This document shows, piece after piece, positions 8,112 to 17,488 of a stretch of 26,802 nt of DNA. Position numbers and translations under genes: made by a program. Numbering within the stretch: position 1 is the stretch's first letter; each line of letters begins with the position of its first letter. The notes beneath the pieces were generated by a model. The model worked only from the letters and a program-made list of their open reading frames with translations, searched no databases and was not told the DNA's origin. Source of the DNA: Ophiothrix spiculata (taxonomy: Eukaryota; Echinodermata; Ophiuroidea; Amphilepidida; Ophiotrichidae); NCBI GenBank assembly GCA_000969725.1, contig JXSR01S029487.1. One strand, 5' to 3'.

Positions 8112-8351
8112 AGAATTGCCCTATTATATAGATCTGCAAAATACAGCAATAATCTCACAACACTCGCAGGATCAGAAGAGCAGGATGTATCATTTCGGAT
8201 AATTATATTTTTTCTCAGCCTTGCTCTTGCACTATGCGGTTTCTTTACGCTAAGTTTCTTTGTAGGTCTATTATTACTATATGGATTAACCATGGCAGGT
8301 CGACGAAAAGACAAACAGGTACAGTTACGAGAAAAATTATCTGAAATATAA
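8112..8351 (+). pseudogene. Membrane-helix module, locus 1 unit 1
   Basis: One frame is open from 8112 to TAA at 8349. It reads NNLTTLAGSEEQDVSFR, then a very hydrophobic run (IIIFFLSLALALCGFFTLSF, continuing VGLLLLYG), then a positively charged tail GRRKDKQVQLREKLSEI. This looks like the C-terminus of a single-pass or last-helix membrane protein with a basic tail. The module is repeated directly downstream (period 202 bp) and again as a pair at 19706-20097. No start codon or upstream domain is attached, so it is a fragment. No family is recognised. Confidence 0.4.
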
Positions 8352-8352
8352 C

Positions 8353-8494
8353 AATCTCACAACACACGCGGGATCAGAAGAGCAGGATGTATCATTCCGG
8401 AGAATTGTATTTTTTATTAGCCTTGCTCTTGCACTATGCAGTTTCTTTACGCTAAGTTTCTTTGTAGGGCTTTTATTACATATTAACCATGGCA
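8353..8494 (+). pseudogene. Membrane-helix module, locus 1 unit 2 (truncated)
   Basis: Direct repeat of the preceding unit starting at AATCTCACAACACACGCGGG. It encodes the same SEEQDVSFRRIVFFISLALA segment and loses the frame after VGLLLH because of a deletion near 8480. It ends at GGCAGGTTGACTATAAGAGC, where a DUF6589 fragment begins. The frame differs from that of unit 1, so the pair cannot be translated as one protein. Confidence 0.4.
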
Positions 8495-8495
8495 G

Positions 8496-8590
8496 GTTGA
8501 CTATAAGAGCTGTGTTAGGGAAGGCAATGTGTAAATAGCCCAACAAAAAGGGAATAAACAGACTCAATCCATATGCGGGGTTATTGGTTG
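8496..8590 (+). pseudogene. Small DUF6589-unit fragment
   Basis: AGAGCTGTGTTAGGGAAGGC... matches 11211-11310 in block B (RAVLGKAM near its start, and ACTCAATCCATATG / TGGGGTT-type words). It joins to a copy of the transposon module CAAAGCTAAAACTTCATGG at 8594. Only about 90 bases remain and the frame is broken. Confidence 0.55.
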
Positions 8591-8593
8591 GTC

Positions 8594-8900
8594 AAAGCTA
8601 AAACTTCATGGATACCCAGATGCACATAATGCTTGTTATGTTGCAACCATCTTCAGCATCCTCCAATATATTGTACCATTTATGGAGGCTATTAACATAA
8701 ACCTGGGATAAGATTTGATTCAATGGTGTATGGAATCCATCAATATGTCTGAGATGTCATCGTTAATGGTCTGTGATTGAATACATAACAAGTACAATCA
8801 TAGCATTGGTTTAAAGCCCATTGAAATTAACACCACAGAATGATGGTACCTGCTGCTGCCCATGATAAAACTCTCATCCTACCAATCCATGTAATTGTTT
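8594..8900 (+). pseudogene. GFDATTQ/HPLD transposon family, third N-terminal fragment
   Basis: Begins CAAAGCTAAAACTTCATGGA as at 4703 and 5207, and ends with CACCACAGAATGATGGTACC ... AAACTCTCATCCTACCAATCC, which matches 5117-5175. The central part has deletions. It is broken in every frame. It ends at the U2-like sequence that starts LINE copy 2. Confidence 0.5.
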
Positions 8901-8926
8901 GCTGCTCGGCCTTTTGGCTAAGATCA
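8901..8926 (+). ncRNA. U2 snRNA 5' end fragment (nucleotides 4-29) at LINE copy 2 start
   Basis: GCTGCTCGGCCTTTTGGCTA followed by AGATCA matches the conserved 5' end of U2 snRNA with one change in 26 positions (G for U at nucleotide 7). After AAGATCA the sequence leaves U2 (TGTTTG instead of AGTGTA) and enters the 5' region of LINE copy 2. The branch-site recognition segment and Sm site are missing, so it is not a functional RNA gene. Either this is a remnant of a U2 target site or a U2 RNA segment joined during reverse transcription. Confidence 0.75.
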
Positions 8927-8985
8927 TGTTTGACACAGGAACAGCGCCCAACAGCGATACTGTGGCTGATACTATAGTTGCAAAT

Positions 8986-10131
8986 ATGAAGACCTCGAAA
9001 ACCAATCTACCGACCACCAATCATGGACCAATCAACACCGAGGTCATTACCTAGCATCTAACCAGCTCAAGGCTTGCCCACAACTTTATCGTGGGCTGAG
9101 CGCTCAGCGTCTTCTTCCTCTCGCGGCCCGCCTCATTCGTCACGAGGCTGGCAGCAGGGGGAGAGGCGTCATCATGCCAATTCCACGGTACTCATCAAGG
9201 ATTATAATTTCTCGCACAATCACATCATTGCGGCCGTAAATGCAGAGCTTAGGCCCAATTAACTACTGGGCATGGTTAAGCGTAGTGGTGAATGGCATGT
9301 AACCCGGACAGATAACATCGTCGTCGACTTCCATTGCTCACTGCTCACAAACTTTCTATAAATCATCGGGGAACGGCCGTCAATATGTTAAAGGAGAATT
9401 TTATCACGGTTTCTTTCTTTGGAGTGCCATATTACATAGGCAACGATGAACTCTCAGACAAATTGGTTCAATTTGGAGTTCGCCAGGTTTCACCGTGGAC
9501 TCGTAAGTGTTATGAAAATATGCCAACACTGGAGAATGGTATTGTGCATTGCAGAGTCAAATTGCCAGCGCACGTGGTTTCACTTCCTTATGCTACTAGA
9601 ATCGAGGACGTAAATTTACAGATTAACCACAATGGCCAAAGGAAAGTGTGCAACAACTGCCTTGCTGAAGATCACCTGATTAGATCCTGCCCTGAGAGAG
9701 TTTTATGCACAAATATTTTTGCTTGTGGTCATACAGAGGAATCTTGCCCAGACAAAGACCATACGACAGAAGATGAAGCCCTGACACATGACGAAGATGA
9801 CGATAACAGTGAGGAGGACATGAGCGACAACAACGACGATAATATGGACAGCGACAATACCTCTTGAAAACTTATCATAGACGAGACTGGACAGAACGAC
9901 GCGACAAAACGCGAAATCTCCGATACAAGGAATATACAACGGAAAAGACCCCACAAAACCACAGATGAAGATACTGAAAATCACGATGAAGACAACAAAG
10001 AGACAGATCCGACTTGGACACCGGTAAATGTAAAGAAAGGAGGTAAGAAACGTGTAGTGACTATGAAATTTCTGCCTGATGAACTTTCAAACAGATTTGA
10101 CAAATTGTCGGACAAAGATAAAGTGGACTAA
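8986..10131 (+). pseudogene. LINE ORF1, copy 2, with stops
   Basis: Homologous to the 374-residue ORF1 of copy 1. The first ATG (8986) meets TAG after 22 codons, and further breaks lie near 9060, 9260 and 9330. A TGA at 9865-9867 replaces a sense codon before the acidic tail, which continues to a TAA at 10129-10131. The conserved block FITVSFFGVPYYIGND, the zinc knuckle CNNCLAEDHLIRSC and, unlike copy 1, a second knuckle-like CTNIFACGHTEESC (same spacing, second Cys replaced by Ile) are present. The second knuckle is likely ancestral and was lost in copy 1. Confidence 0.7.
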
Positions 10132-10165
10132 AATTGTTTTTGGTTCCTTTTAAAATTCTGTAATC

Positions 10166-10563
10166 ATGGCTTCCAGAATTCTGTTATTTTTGTATTTTCT
10201 GATGGCTTTTTCGCTTTTTTATATCAATTGTAACAGCCTACGTTCCAAATCCAAGTTAAAAAATGTTTTATCCCATTTTGATAGTCTGAAAGGTGAAATT
10301 ATTTGTTTACAAGAAACTTTTTGGGACAATGATTTATCTAATTCTTTTATTAAGCACCAGTGGGAGCTAGGGTGGAATTTATTATTCAAATTCTGACCAA
10401 ATTCATCATTGTAAAGAAGTGGCTTTTCTCATTTCTCACAATTTTAATGGTAAAATCATTTCCAGTCAGGAAATTGTTAAAAGGCAGAGTTTTGGATGTA
10501 ATAATTGAAATTGAAGATCAAAAACTACCTATTTTTAATGTTTACGCTCCCAATAATTTTAAG
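10166..10563 (+). pseudogene. LINE ORF2 endonuclease, copy 2, frameshifted
   Basis: ATG 10166 starts a frame like copy 1, with INCNSLRSKSK (the motif Gly is Ser here) and IICLQETFW. This copy keeps the SNSFIKHQ-coding bases that copy 1 lost. The frame breaks near 10372 and resumes in another frame up to IFNVYAPNNFK. The ORF2 sequence ends at about 10563, inside the endonuclease domain. Confidence 0.7.
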
Positions 10564-10568
10564 TTAAA

Positions 10569-10737
10569 GACCCCACCAAACACATCGGTAAATGCAAAGA
10601 AAGGAGGTAAGAAACGTGTAGCGACTATGACATTTCCGCTGATGAACTGTCAAATAGATACGAGAAATTGTCGGACGAGGATAAAATAGACTAACTTGTT
10701 TTTGTTTCTTTTTAAAATACTGTAATCATGGCTTCCA
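10569..10737 (+). mobile_element. LINE copy 3: ORF1 end / ORF2 start fragment
   Basis: Directly after copy 2 ORF2, the sequence repeats the last ~36 codons of ORF1 (AKKGGKKRVATM and a following acidic end with one frameshift), the TAACTTGTTTTTGTT spacer, and the first ATGGCTTCC of ORF2. It stops there at CCAAAA. It is clearly a third copy because the same segment of copy 2 lies at 10010-10175. Both ends are abrupt. Confidence 0.65.
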
Positions 10738-10928
10738 AAAGGGTCACTGCACTTTGGTGGCAATTCAGAGGGTATAATACAAATGATCCAGAACAGGGAA
10801 TTCGAAGTAACCAAAATTACATGATGGAATGATAAACAAAAACTGACGATGACTTGCAATACCTGGAAAATCCTATTGTTTGTGGCAGCAATTCATTAAT
10901 GTGAAATCAAAGTCATCAGCATTGACAA
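10738..10928. other. Unassigned spacer
   Basis: About 190 bases between LINE copy 3 and the repeat that precedes DUF6589 block B. I find no other copy in the window and no coding signal. Confidence 0.4.
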
Positions 10929-11040
10929 AGACTGTCAAACCTTGAAAATGTACCCTTTCTTTCAAGACTTTTATGTGGACTCTACCATCTATGCTCTTAC
11001 GAATTAAACTACAAACAATACTTGTTTTGTTATGTTCTCT

Positions 11041-11830
11041 GAATAAATCAAGCAGGTCATTGGACAAAATGGAGAATGAACAGCTAAACACAGAAAATGC
11101 ACAAAGCAGAAAATGAAACGATGCACCAGGAATAGAGAGAGTATCAAGAAGAAATGGAATGCATGGTTTAAGAAAACACAAGAGCTATTTCTAGCACTTA
11201 GAGAGACAGCAAGAGCTGTATTAGGGAAGGCAATGTGTAGTGTAAATGGACCAACTGAAGGGGAAAATACTGACGCAATCCATGTGTGGGTTGTTGATCA
11301 GTTAAAGCCAAAACTTGTGGAAAAACTTACAAAACTCTATGGGGCTTAAAATCTCACGTCAATCAAAAACATGGACCCGATGTCCCTTAACCATTGGTCC
11401 CACGGCAATCAAGAGATGGGGACGACCAAATATTCAACTATAGTCGAACAGCATTGAGCCTGTGTTTTTTAGCATGAGACTTTGATGATGCATGCAAGAC
11501 AGGTGATGGAGATTGTGTTATGAGGCTCTGTAAATATTTATTGCTTTTTTAAAGCAACAGACAAAGTGAAGTACAGCTACCAGTGGTATATTAGACTTCT
11601 GGCAATTTGCCTCCTCACAGAACGAGAAGCTCATGAACTGGCACACAACAGGTTTGTTAACCAAGTAAGTGGTTTGCACAATAATATTCCTTGTGATCTT
11701 TATTCCTTGTGATCTTGCTATGGAACATTCAAACAGAACTGTCAAAGAACAATGTGTTGGATTTAGGGGGATAGTATCAGAAGCTGCTATCAAGCGCGTA
11801 AGTGAATCAGCACATCATATGGATACTTGA
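11041..11830 (+). pseudogene. DUF6589-like transposon protein, block B (least deleted, empty of MITE and 692-bp insertion)
   Basis: Keeps the segment missing from blocks A and D. An ATG at 11113 opens 78 codons with WFKKTQELFLALRETARAVL, then NGPTEGENTDAIHVWVVDQL and KPKLVEKLTKLYGA, ending at TAA 11347. A broken stretch leads into TGDGDCVMRLCKYLLLF (11503-11550), LLTEREAHELAHNRFVNQ (11611-11664), NIPCDL and IVSEAAIKRVSESAHHMD (11773-11829). A partial duplication of TTCCTTGTGATCTT at 11687-11715 damages the CDLAMEH block. Because the sequence passes straight from GGATTTAGGGGG to TATCAGAAGC, this copy shows the domain before the 692-bp insertion. Frameshifts make it nonfunctional. Confidence 0.55.
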
Positions 11831-11861
11831 ATGAAACTATATGACAAAATGGGAATAGACA

Positions 11862-12578
11862 GACTCATTATGTGGGGTTGTTGATCAGCCAAAGCCAAAA
11901 CTTGTGGAAAAACTTACAAAACTTGGGGCTTAAAATCTCACATCAATCAAATCATGGACCCATGCCCCTCAACCATTGGTCCCACGGCAATCAAGAGATT
12001 GGGACGACCGAATATTTAACTAAAGTCGAACAGCGTTGAGCCTGTGTTTGTTAGCGTGGGACTTTGATGATGCCTGCAAGACAGGCGATGGAGATGGAGA
12101 TCGTGTTATAAGGCTCTGTAAATATTTATTGCTTTCTTAAAGCAAAAGACAAAGTGAAGTACAGCTACCAGTGTTTTAGGTGCAGGTGCTTTGCCTCCTC
12201 ACAAAACGAGAAGCTCATGAACTGACACACAACAGGTTTGTTAACCAAGTAAGGGGTTTGCACAACCATTGTGATCTTGCTATGGAACATTCAAATAGAA
12301 CTGTCAAAAAACAATGTGTTGGATTTAGGGGGAAAAGAATACAACCACACACAATATCTCATTATATCATTTACATTCATTGTATTCAATATTTATTAAC
12401 TTCAACTTTTTTTTTTCTTTTTCATTGATGTTATATCGATTGAAATTTAATTTCTAAAGTTCATGAAAAACAATCATTCACTCAAGTCCTTCATTCGTTA
12501 AAGTTCATCTTATATCGTATTTAAAACATCTCCATCTTGAAAGATCATTCATGTATATTGTAATCATAAATTATTAAT
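11862..12578 (+). pseudogene. DUF6589-like transposon protein, block C, ends in assembly gap
   Basis: Starts GACTCATTATGTGGGGTTG (compare 11272-11300) and repeats the KPKLVEKLTKL segment, GDGDR, and LLTKREAHELTHNRFVNQ. From about 12080 it is almost identical to 6395-6898, including the start of the 692-bp insertion. There is a small tandem GGAGAT duplication near 12092. At 12579 the sequence runs into N's. It is a separate copy from block D, unless the gap joins two alleles. Confidence 0.55.
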
Positions 12579-12628
12579 NNNNNNNNNNNNNNNNNNNNNN
12601 NNNNNNNNNNNNNNNNNNNNNNNNNNNN
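12579..12628. other. Assembly gap (50 N)
   Basis: Fifty consecutive N. The left flank corresponds to position 6898 of block A and the right flank to 5929, so the same unit is re-entered near its start. The true length is unknown. Confidence 1.
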
Positions 12629-12644
12629 CTCTACCATCTATGCT

Positions 12645-12841
12645 ATAGACCATATCGATAATTGACCTACTCCCGCCGTTGATTGGGTAAATCCACAGAA
12701 TCGGACGGGGAACGGAACTCAGAGCGAGAGCAAGTAGTGTGTTTATCATAATTGGCCTCGTTCTGAGTTCCAATTCCCCGTCTGGTTCTGTGGATTTACC
12801 CCATCAACGGCGGGATTATGTCAATTATCTCTATGGTCTAT
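12645..12841. mobile_element. Foldback MITE, second copy (in duplicated block)
   Basis: Same sequence and flanks as 5945-6141, including the ATGCT / ATGTT border. It was duplicated with the surrounding block and is not an independent insertion. Confidence 0.8.
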
Positions 12842-13356
12842 ATGTTCTTAAGAATTAATCCACACAAACAATACTTGTTTTGTTATGTTCTCTTAATAAA
12901 TCATGCAGGTCGTAGGACTTGGAAGTAATAACACACTGCAAGGGCAAAATGGAGAATGAACAGCTGAAAGCAGAAAATTAAATAATGCACCAGGAACAGA
13001 GAGAGTTTCAAGAAGAAATGGAATGGTTTAAGAAAAGACAACAGCTATTTCTAGTACTCAGAAAGGACAGCAAGAGTTGCAATTAGGGAAGCATGCAAGA
13101 CAGGCGATGGAGATCGTGTTATAAGGCTCTGTAAATATTTATTGCTTTCTTAAAGCAACAGACAAAGTGAAGTACAGCTACCAGTGTTTTAGGCACAGGT
13201 GCTTTGCCTCCTCACAGAACGAGAAGCTCATGAACTGACACACAACAGATTTGTTAACCAAGAAGGGGGATTGCACAATAATATTCCTTGTGATCTTGCT
13301 ATGGAACATTCAAATAGAACCGTCAAAGAACAATGTGTTGGATTTAGGGGGAAAAG

Positions 13357-14047
13357 AATACAACCACACACAATATCTCATTATATCATTTACATTCATT
13401 GTTTTCAATATTCATTAACTTCAACTTTTTTTTTCTTTTTCATTGATGTTATATCGATTGAAATTTTATTTCTAAAGTTCATGAAAAACAATCATTCACT
13501 CAAGTCCTTCAGTCGTTAAAGTTCATCTTATATCTTATTTAAAACATCTCCATCTTGAAAGATCATTCATGTATATTGTAATCATAAATTATTAATAATA
13601 GTCTTTCCCCATTGCCAAACCATGCCATGTGAGGGGTGCGAAGAAAATAGGCCATCTCAACGTGACAACAGATGCCTTGGCTTTCCCATGAGGACAGATG
13701 ACAGTGACGTGCTAACACAACATTTCACTTCAGCAAGACGCAATGTCAACCATGCCGCTGTCATTGGAGTTTATTTGGATTTCTACGTCATTTAGGACTT
13801 AATTATGCAGCAGAACTTGCCATCGAGCCGTGTTTTTTGATTGATGCTATTCTTGACGAGATGGAGCAAGAACCACTTGTTGTACTTCCTGCATGTGCCT
13901 CCATCACAAGAGACATTGCGGTATTTGTCAATCAGAGAACAACCAATGTGAGGAATTATTGCCGTTTTTAAAGAGAAGATAAATATACTTTAAACTATAA
14001 CTAACTGAAAGGAACTGATTTCATTTTGATGGATATTGAGATATAAC
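13357..14047. mobile_element. 692-bp-type insertion, second copy (691 bp)
   Basis: Flanked by GGGAAAAG at 13349-13356 and 14048-14055, in the same place in the DUF6589 domain as the first copy. Protein-like stretches differ by small indels: here LNYAAELAIEPCFLIDAILDEM is followed in frame by EQEPLVVLPACASITRDIAV and VNQRTTNVRNY. That suggests the real reading frame of the carried sequence. Product unknown. Confidence 0.5.
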
Positions 14048-14360
14048 GGGAAAAGTATCAGAAGCTGCTATCAAGTGCGTAAGTGAATCAGCACAACATA
14101 TGTAGACATTAATGAAACTATATATATGACAAAGAATCAGGGGTGAAAAAGCCTTCTGGGAAGCATACTGTTCAGATGTGAAGGCTTTAGTTGGTAAGAT
14201 GCAATCAGAGAATGAAGGAATCTTTGAAAACATTCCTGGACGCTTCCATCATGCTTTCCTTGACTTCCCCAGCAGTCCTCTAGCAAGACTGAATCATGAT
14301 GATCTTGGTAAATGGATGAAAAACACACACACTCTGTGGACCATGGCCGTCTTTGGTTAG

Positions 14361-14527
14361 CCACACACGGATCGTAGCTTCGAGCCAAACATTTGTTTTT
14401 AGCGGAATGCTGCCAAATATTCAAAATTTGGTAATTCAACATTGTGATACTATGGACATGGAATGTTTAGAGTAAATTTTTGGAACATTTTCATCTGAGA
14501 AAGTGAATTTTCAAGTCAGATTTCATC
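14361..14527. other. Unassigned spacer after block D
   Basis: About 170 bases with no coding signal and no other copy seen in the window. Confidence 0.4.
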
Positions 14528-14685
14528 TTGGTCGTGATGCTCCGAACAGTCTTTACACATGTGGACTCATTGCTGTTGTTTACTGTTAGTACACCTGTGC
14601 ATGTACATCCCAGTGTACATTTGTGCTATTGTGTAATCTTGACCATCGACAATTCACACATGCCGACTTCTACGATGAGAAAAAT

Positions 14686-14880
14686 GTCTGCAGAATTAAA
14701 AACTCTCATCCGCTCAGTCGAGCAAAATTTGCTTGAAAAAAATTGCAGAAATCGACACAACGAAAGAAATAAAAGAATTACAACAGTCTGTAGGAGAAAT
14801 GAAAAAGACACAGAAAGATCTGTCAAACAAAGCGTTTTTTCCAGAAATAAAGATTCCATAAGCAAAGCATCTTCTTAGCC
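14686..14880 (+). pseudogene. Coiled-coil protein fragment, frameshifted
   Basis: An ATG at 14686 opens MSAELKTLIRSVEQNLLEK. One extra A in the run at 14736-14743 shifts the frame; reading across it gives an EIKELQQSVGEMKKTQKDLS-type heptad region to about 14860. This looks like the coiled-coil start of a transposon-encoded protein (LINE ORF1 proteins and several transposon proteins begin this way). No further domain is attached, so the family is open. Confidence 0.35.
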
Positions 14881-14974
14881 ATAAAATGTAATGTAATGGA
14901 TGCCTGATTGGTCATGAAATTTCAGGGTTTACCTATACCTCTCAGTTTGTGAAAGCTTTTAATTCACATTTTTT

Positions 14975-15226
14975 GTGGGCCTACTAAGGCCTATGAATTC
15001 ATATACCGGGAAGGAATTATTTGAGTTGAATTATTTCAATTCATATACTCGTAACTTAAAGGTTATATTAATGCTGTGGACGATTATGGCAGAACATTTT
15101 GATGGTCATGTGACAATGAAAACTAGTGAAGACGACTTTGCTGAGAATAGTAACATTTCTGGTGTTCAGGAGCAGACAGTAATGATAATACAGAGGTGTG
15201 TAACACAGAAAGAGGAACAGGGTTGA
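14975..15226 (+). other. Open frame of unknown origin
   Basis: About 80 codons without stops, containing AEHFDGHVTMKTSEDDFAEN. The first codon is TTG-like context without a clear ATG start in a good setting. Alternative frames of the same stretch also show protein-like pieces. I do not recognise it. It lies between two stretches that do belong to the module family, so it may be a decayed part of the same protein. Confidence 0.2.
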
Positions 15227-15245
15227 TGACCTTCCAGATTATGGT

Positions 15246-15770
15246 GTGTCCGGCAAAGTGGCACAAGAGAAAAACCTTTCATTCAACATCGATAAGCTTG
15301 TAAAAATGATCGTCAGCTTGGAAAGATCAATGACTACGACAGAGAAACAGATGGATCCACATAGGGAGTTCAAATCATCAATGAATGTGATTGCAAGTAA
15401 GGATTTGCACAGAAGAACACATTGCAAACAGATTTAATTCATCTTAAGGACAATAACAGATCACACAAAGCAGAAGGAAATGGCACAGGCCATATCAGCA
15501 TGATGCGATGCTGCAATTGCTAAACATAAAATTAGGAAACTACCAAGTAGTTTAGTGGATCAATATGGAAATACCATGAATGAGTACATTCTTTCAGATG
15601 TGCATTCCAGGGGGTTAGTGTCCCTTACTAGAGGTGGTGAGATGGAGTGCTATAAAGCACAAGAGCAATGTACTGGCTTATCAAGCGAGTTCATTCAATT
15701 GGCCTCAGTTGTACACACCATTAACAATTTTGGACACTACTATCCGGGGAAAGATGCAAACTTGATGTAG
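15246..15770 (+). pseudogene. Unknown transposon-associated protein, broken
   Basis: Two open stretches, 15246-15437 (NLSFNIDKLVKMIVSLERSM, charged, helix-like) and 15555-15770 (NTMNEYILSDVHSRGLVSLT then LSSEFIQLASVVHTINNFGH and YYPGKDA), separated by a stop-rich link with AQAISA. The end of the second stretch (GCATTCAATTGGCCTCAGTTG...) recurs at 16395-16445 and 19005-19070, always followed by a CACTACAGATGAG block and then the LLLAASAL segment. This ordering shows that it is the part of the protein N-terminal to the C-terminal module. Function unknown. Confidence 0.4.
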
Positions 15771-15779
15771 TGGGTGTCT

Positions 15780-16218
15780 TTCACTACGGATGAGGTGTCA
15801 GTATTTGATATGGAGGAAGTTTCAAAAGGACATGAATGCCATGGCAGACAATAAAGGCATAGGACTCAAGATTTCTTTTATTGGCAGCATCAGCATTGCA
15901 GAGAAACATTGTAGTTTACAGCAGGAAGAGCACCATCCCAAATATACAAGAAATGTATGATTAAAGGTACAAATTTGAGTAGATATATCCACTTTTGCAG
16001 TGATAATTACAACAAGGAACAACCGAATGGATCATTTTTATAATTCACATCGAGGCTACGTACAGGTAGGTCTATACGTTTTTTCTGATTCGAGCATTAA
16101 CGAGTTTGTTAAATGTTTTTTCAGTGACCCTGATTTTGAAGATCAACTTGCAAGATTGCCAGATAGGCCTTTTTTTACAAAGGATGATTGGTCTTGCATT
16201 ATAGTGGTGTGGCTGAAT
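15780..16218 (+). pseudogene. Unknown protein, central segment plus C-terminal module, copy 2
   Basis: Carries CACTACGGATGAG, KGHE/KDMNAMADNKG-type sequence, TTTATTGGCAGCATCAGCATTGCAGAG (ASAL-type helix) and NIVVY-like strand near 15905, then SRYIHFCSDNYN near 15975-16015. The C-terminal module follows from 16027 (YNSHRGYVQVGLYVFSDSSI) to the stop at 16217. Frames are interrupted by small indels. A weak resemblance to OTU-like protease cores is noted but not claimed. Confidence 0.4.
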
Positions 16219-16379
16219 TCTAAACTCTTCAGCTACTCCTGTCTTCACTTGATCTGATCGTTCAAAAATGATATGTATATCATCTTCATAAAACTGCAAG
16301 ATGACTTACAATTGAACAACTTACTAGAGGAGTGAAGTTCAGATGGGAAATCTCTTGAGTTTATATCAGATAGTACGAC

Positions 16380-17107
16380 AATACTTCTAGTGAGTGCATT
16401 CAATTGGCCTCAGTTGCACATGGTTACTACTACCCAGGGAAAGATGCAGCAAGAACTCACAAACTTGATGGAGTCGGTGTCATTCACTACAGATGAGATG
16501 TCATAGTCTGGTATGAAGGAAGTTCCAAAAACATAGGAATGTCATGAAAGACAATGAAGGCATAGAACTCGGATTTCTTTTATTGGCAGCATCAGCATTG
16601 CACAGAAACATTGTAGTTTACACAGCAGAAACAGCTCTATCCCAAATATACAAGAAATGTCTGAAGTGAGCAGAGGTGGAGATGATAAGATATCTGATAT
16701 TGTGGACCTTTTGAGGGGAATGATGAACAGACAGGAAAAAGGAAATGTGATAGTAATCCAAATGGTGCTACCAATAATGTGGGGCAATATAGCTATCAAC
16801 TATATCACATGATTTTAAGATGTACAAAGAGTACAGAAATGTATGATTAAAGGTACAAGTTTGAGTAGATATATCCACTTTTGCAGTGATAATTACAACA
16901 AGAAACAACCGAGTGGATCATTTTATCAATTCACATCGTCGCTACGTACAGGTAGGTCTATACGTTTTTCTGATTCGAGCATTAACAAGTTTGTTAAGTG
17001 TTTTTTCAGTGACCCCGATTTTGAAGATCAACTTGCAAGATTGCCAGATAGGCCTTTTTACAAAGGACAATCTGGTATTGCATTATAGTGGTGTGGCTGA
17101 ATTCTAA
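16380..17107 (+). pseudogene. Unknown protein, central segment plus C-terminal module, copy 3
   Basis: Repeats the order seen in copy 2: GCATTCAATTGGCCTCAGTT, TACTACCCAGGGAAAGATGC, CACTACAGATGAGATG, FLLLAASALHRNIVVYTAET (16573-16632), a segment MSEVSRGGDDKISDIVDLLR (16659-16718) seen only here, then LSRYIHFCSDNYNKKQPSG (16858-16915) and the module to its TAG/TAA end (16925-17107). A one-base deletion in a T-run changes the frame near 16965. This is the longest version of the unit and the best one for reconstructing the domain order. Confidence 0.45.
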
Positions 17108-17488
17108 ACTCTTCAGCTACTCCTGTCTGCACTTGATTTGATCGTTCAACAATGACATGTATATCATCTTTGTAAAACTGAAAGGTGACCCACAATCAAA
17201 CACCTTACTAGAGGAGTAAAGTTGTTTTGCTGTACGTTTATATCAGAATACGACCGTGTTTCTGTCAGGAGTGCATGAATATCATCTTTGAAAAACTGCA
17301 AGGTGACCCACAATTAAACACCTTACTAGAGAAGTTAAGTTAAGATGGGGAATCTGTGTTTATATATGGTACTACAATGTTCGTGCCAGGACTGCACATC
17401 GAGGGCCAAGGCCTAGACATCAACAGTTGTCGTGTTTGAAGAGGTGGGGATGGTGCAAGTGACGAGGCTTTGCTCTGGTGGTTGGGCT
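17108..17488. repeat. Dispersed 3' repeat of the module family, copy before minisatellite
   Basis: Contains CTTCAGCTACTCCTGTC, then GTAAAACTGAAAGGTGACCCAC and GATGGGGAATCTGTG and GGGCCAAGGCCTAGACATC...GGTGGGGATGGTGCAAGTGACGAGGCTT. It matches 20205-20480. A part (…ATCATCTTTG, TGCAAGGTGACCCACAA, TTACTAGAG) is itself duplicated at 17160-17220 and 17275-17335. No coding call. Confidence 0.5.

Larger units (their letters stand above)
8927..10563 (+). mobile_element. LINE copy 2, 5'-complete but decayed
   Basis: Starts TGTTTGACACAGG directly after the U2 match and is aligned with copy 1 over its 5' region, ORF1 and the beginning of ORF2. It shares with copy 1 the words AAGATCATGT, CAGCGAT and GTGGCTGATA. 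ORF1 contains several stops. ORF2 ends inside the endonuclease near 10563, where a piece of a third copy is joined. It has no 3' tail. It is older or less constrained than copy 1. Confidence 0.7.
12629..14360 (+). pseudogene. DUF6589-like transposon unit, block D
   Basis: Near-identical duplicate of 5929-7605. It includes the MITE, the same ~270-bp internal deletion, the stop-bearing GDGDR region (13105-13135), LLTEREAHELTHNRFVNQ (13205-13260), NIPCDLAMEHSNRTVK and the 692-bp insertion. It continues farther than block A: NIPGRFHHAFLDFPSSPLAR (14235-14290), NHDDLGKWMKNTHTLW, and a TAG stop at 14358-14360, giving the likely natural C-terminus. Because block A shares all the insertions and deletions, the duplication came after them. 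Confidence 0.6.

Noticed and set aside
8901..8926. Functional U2 snRNA gene
   Set aside because: Only the first 29 nucleotides match; the Sm site and later stems are missing.
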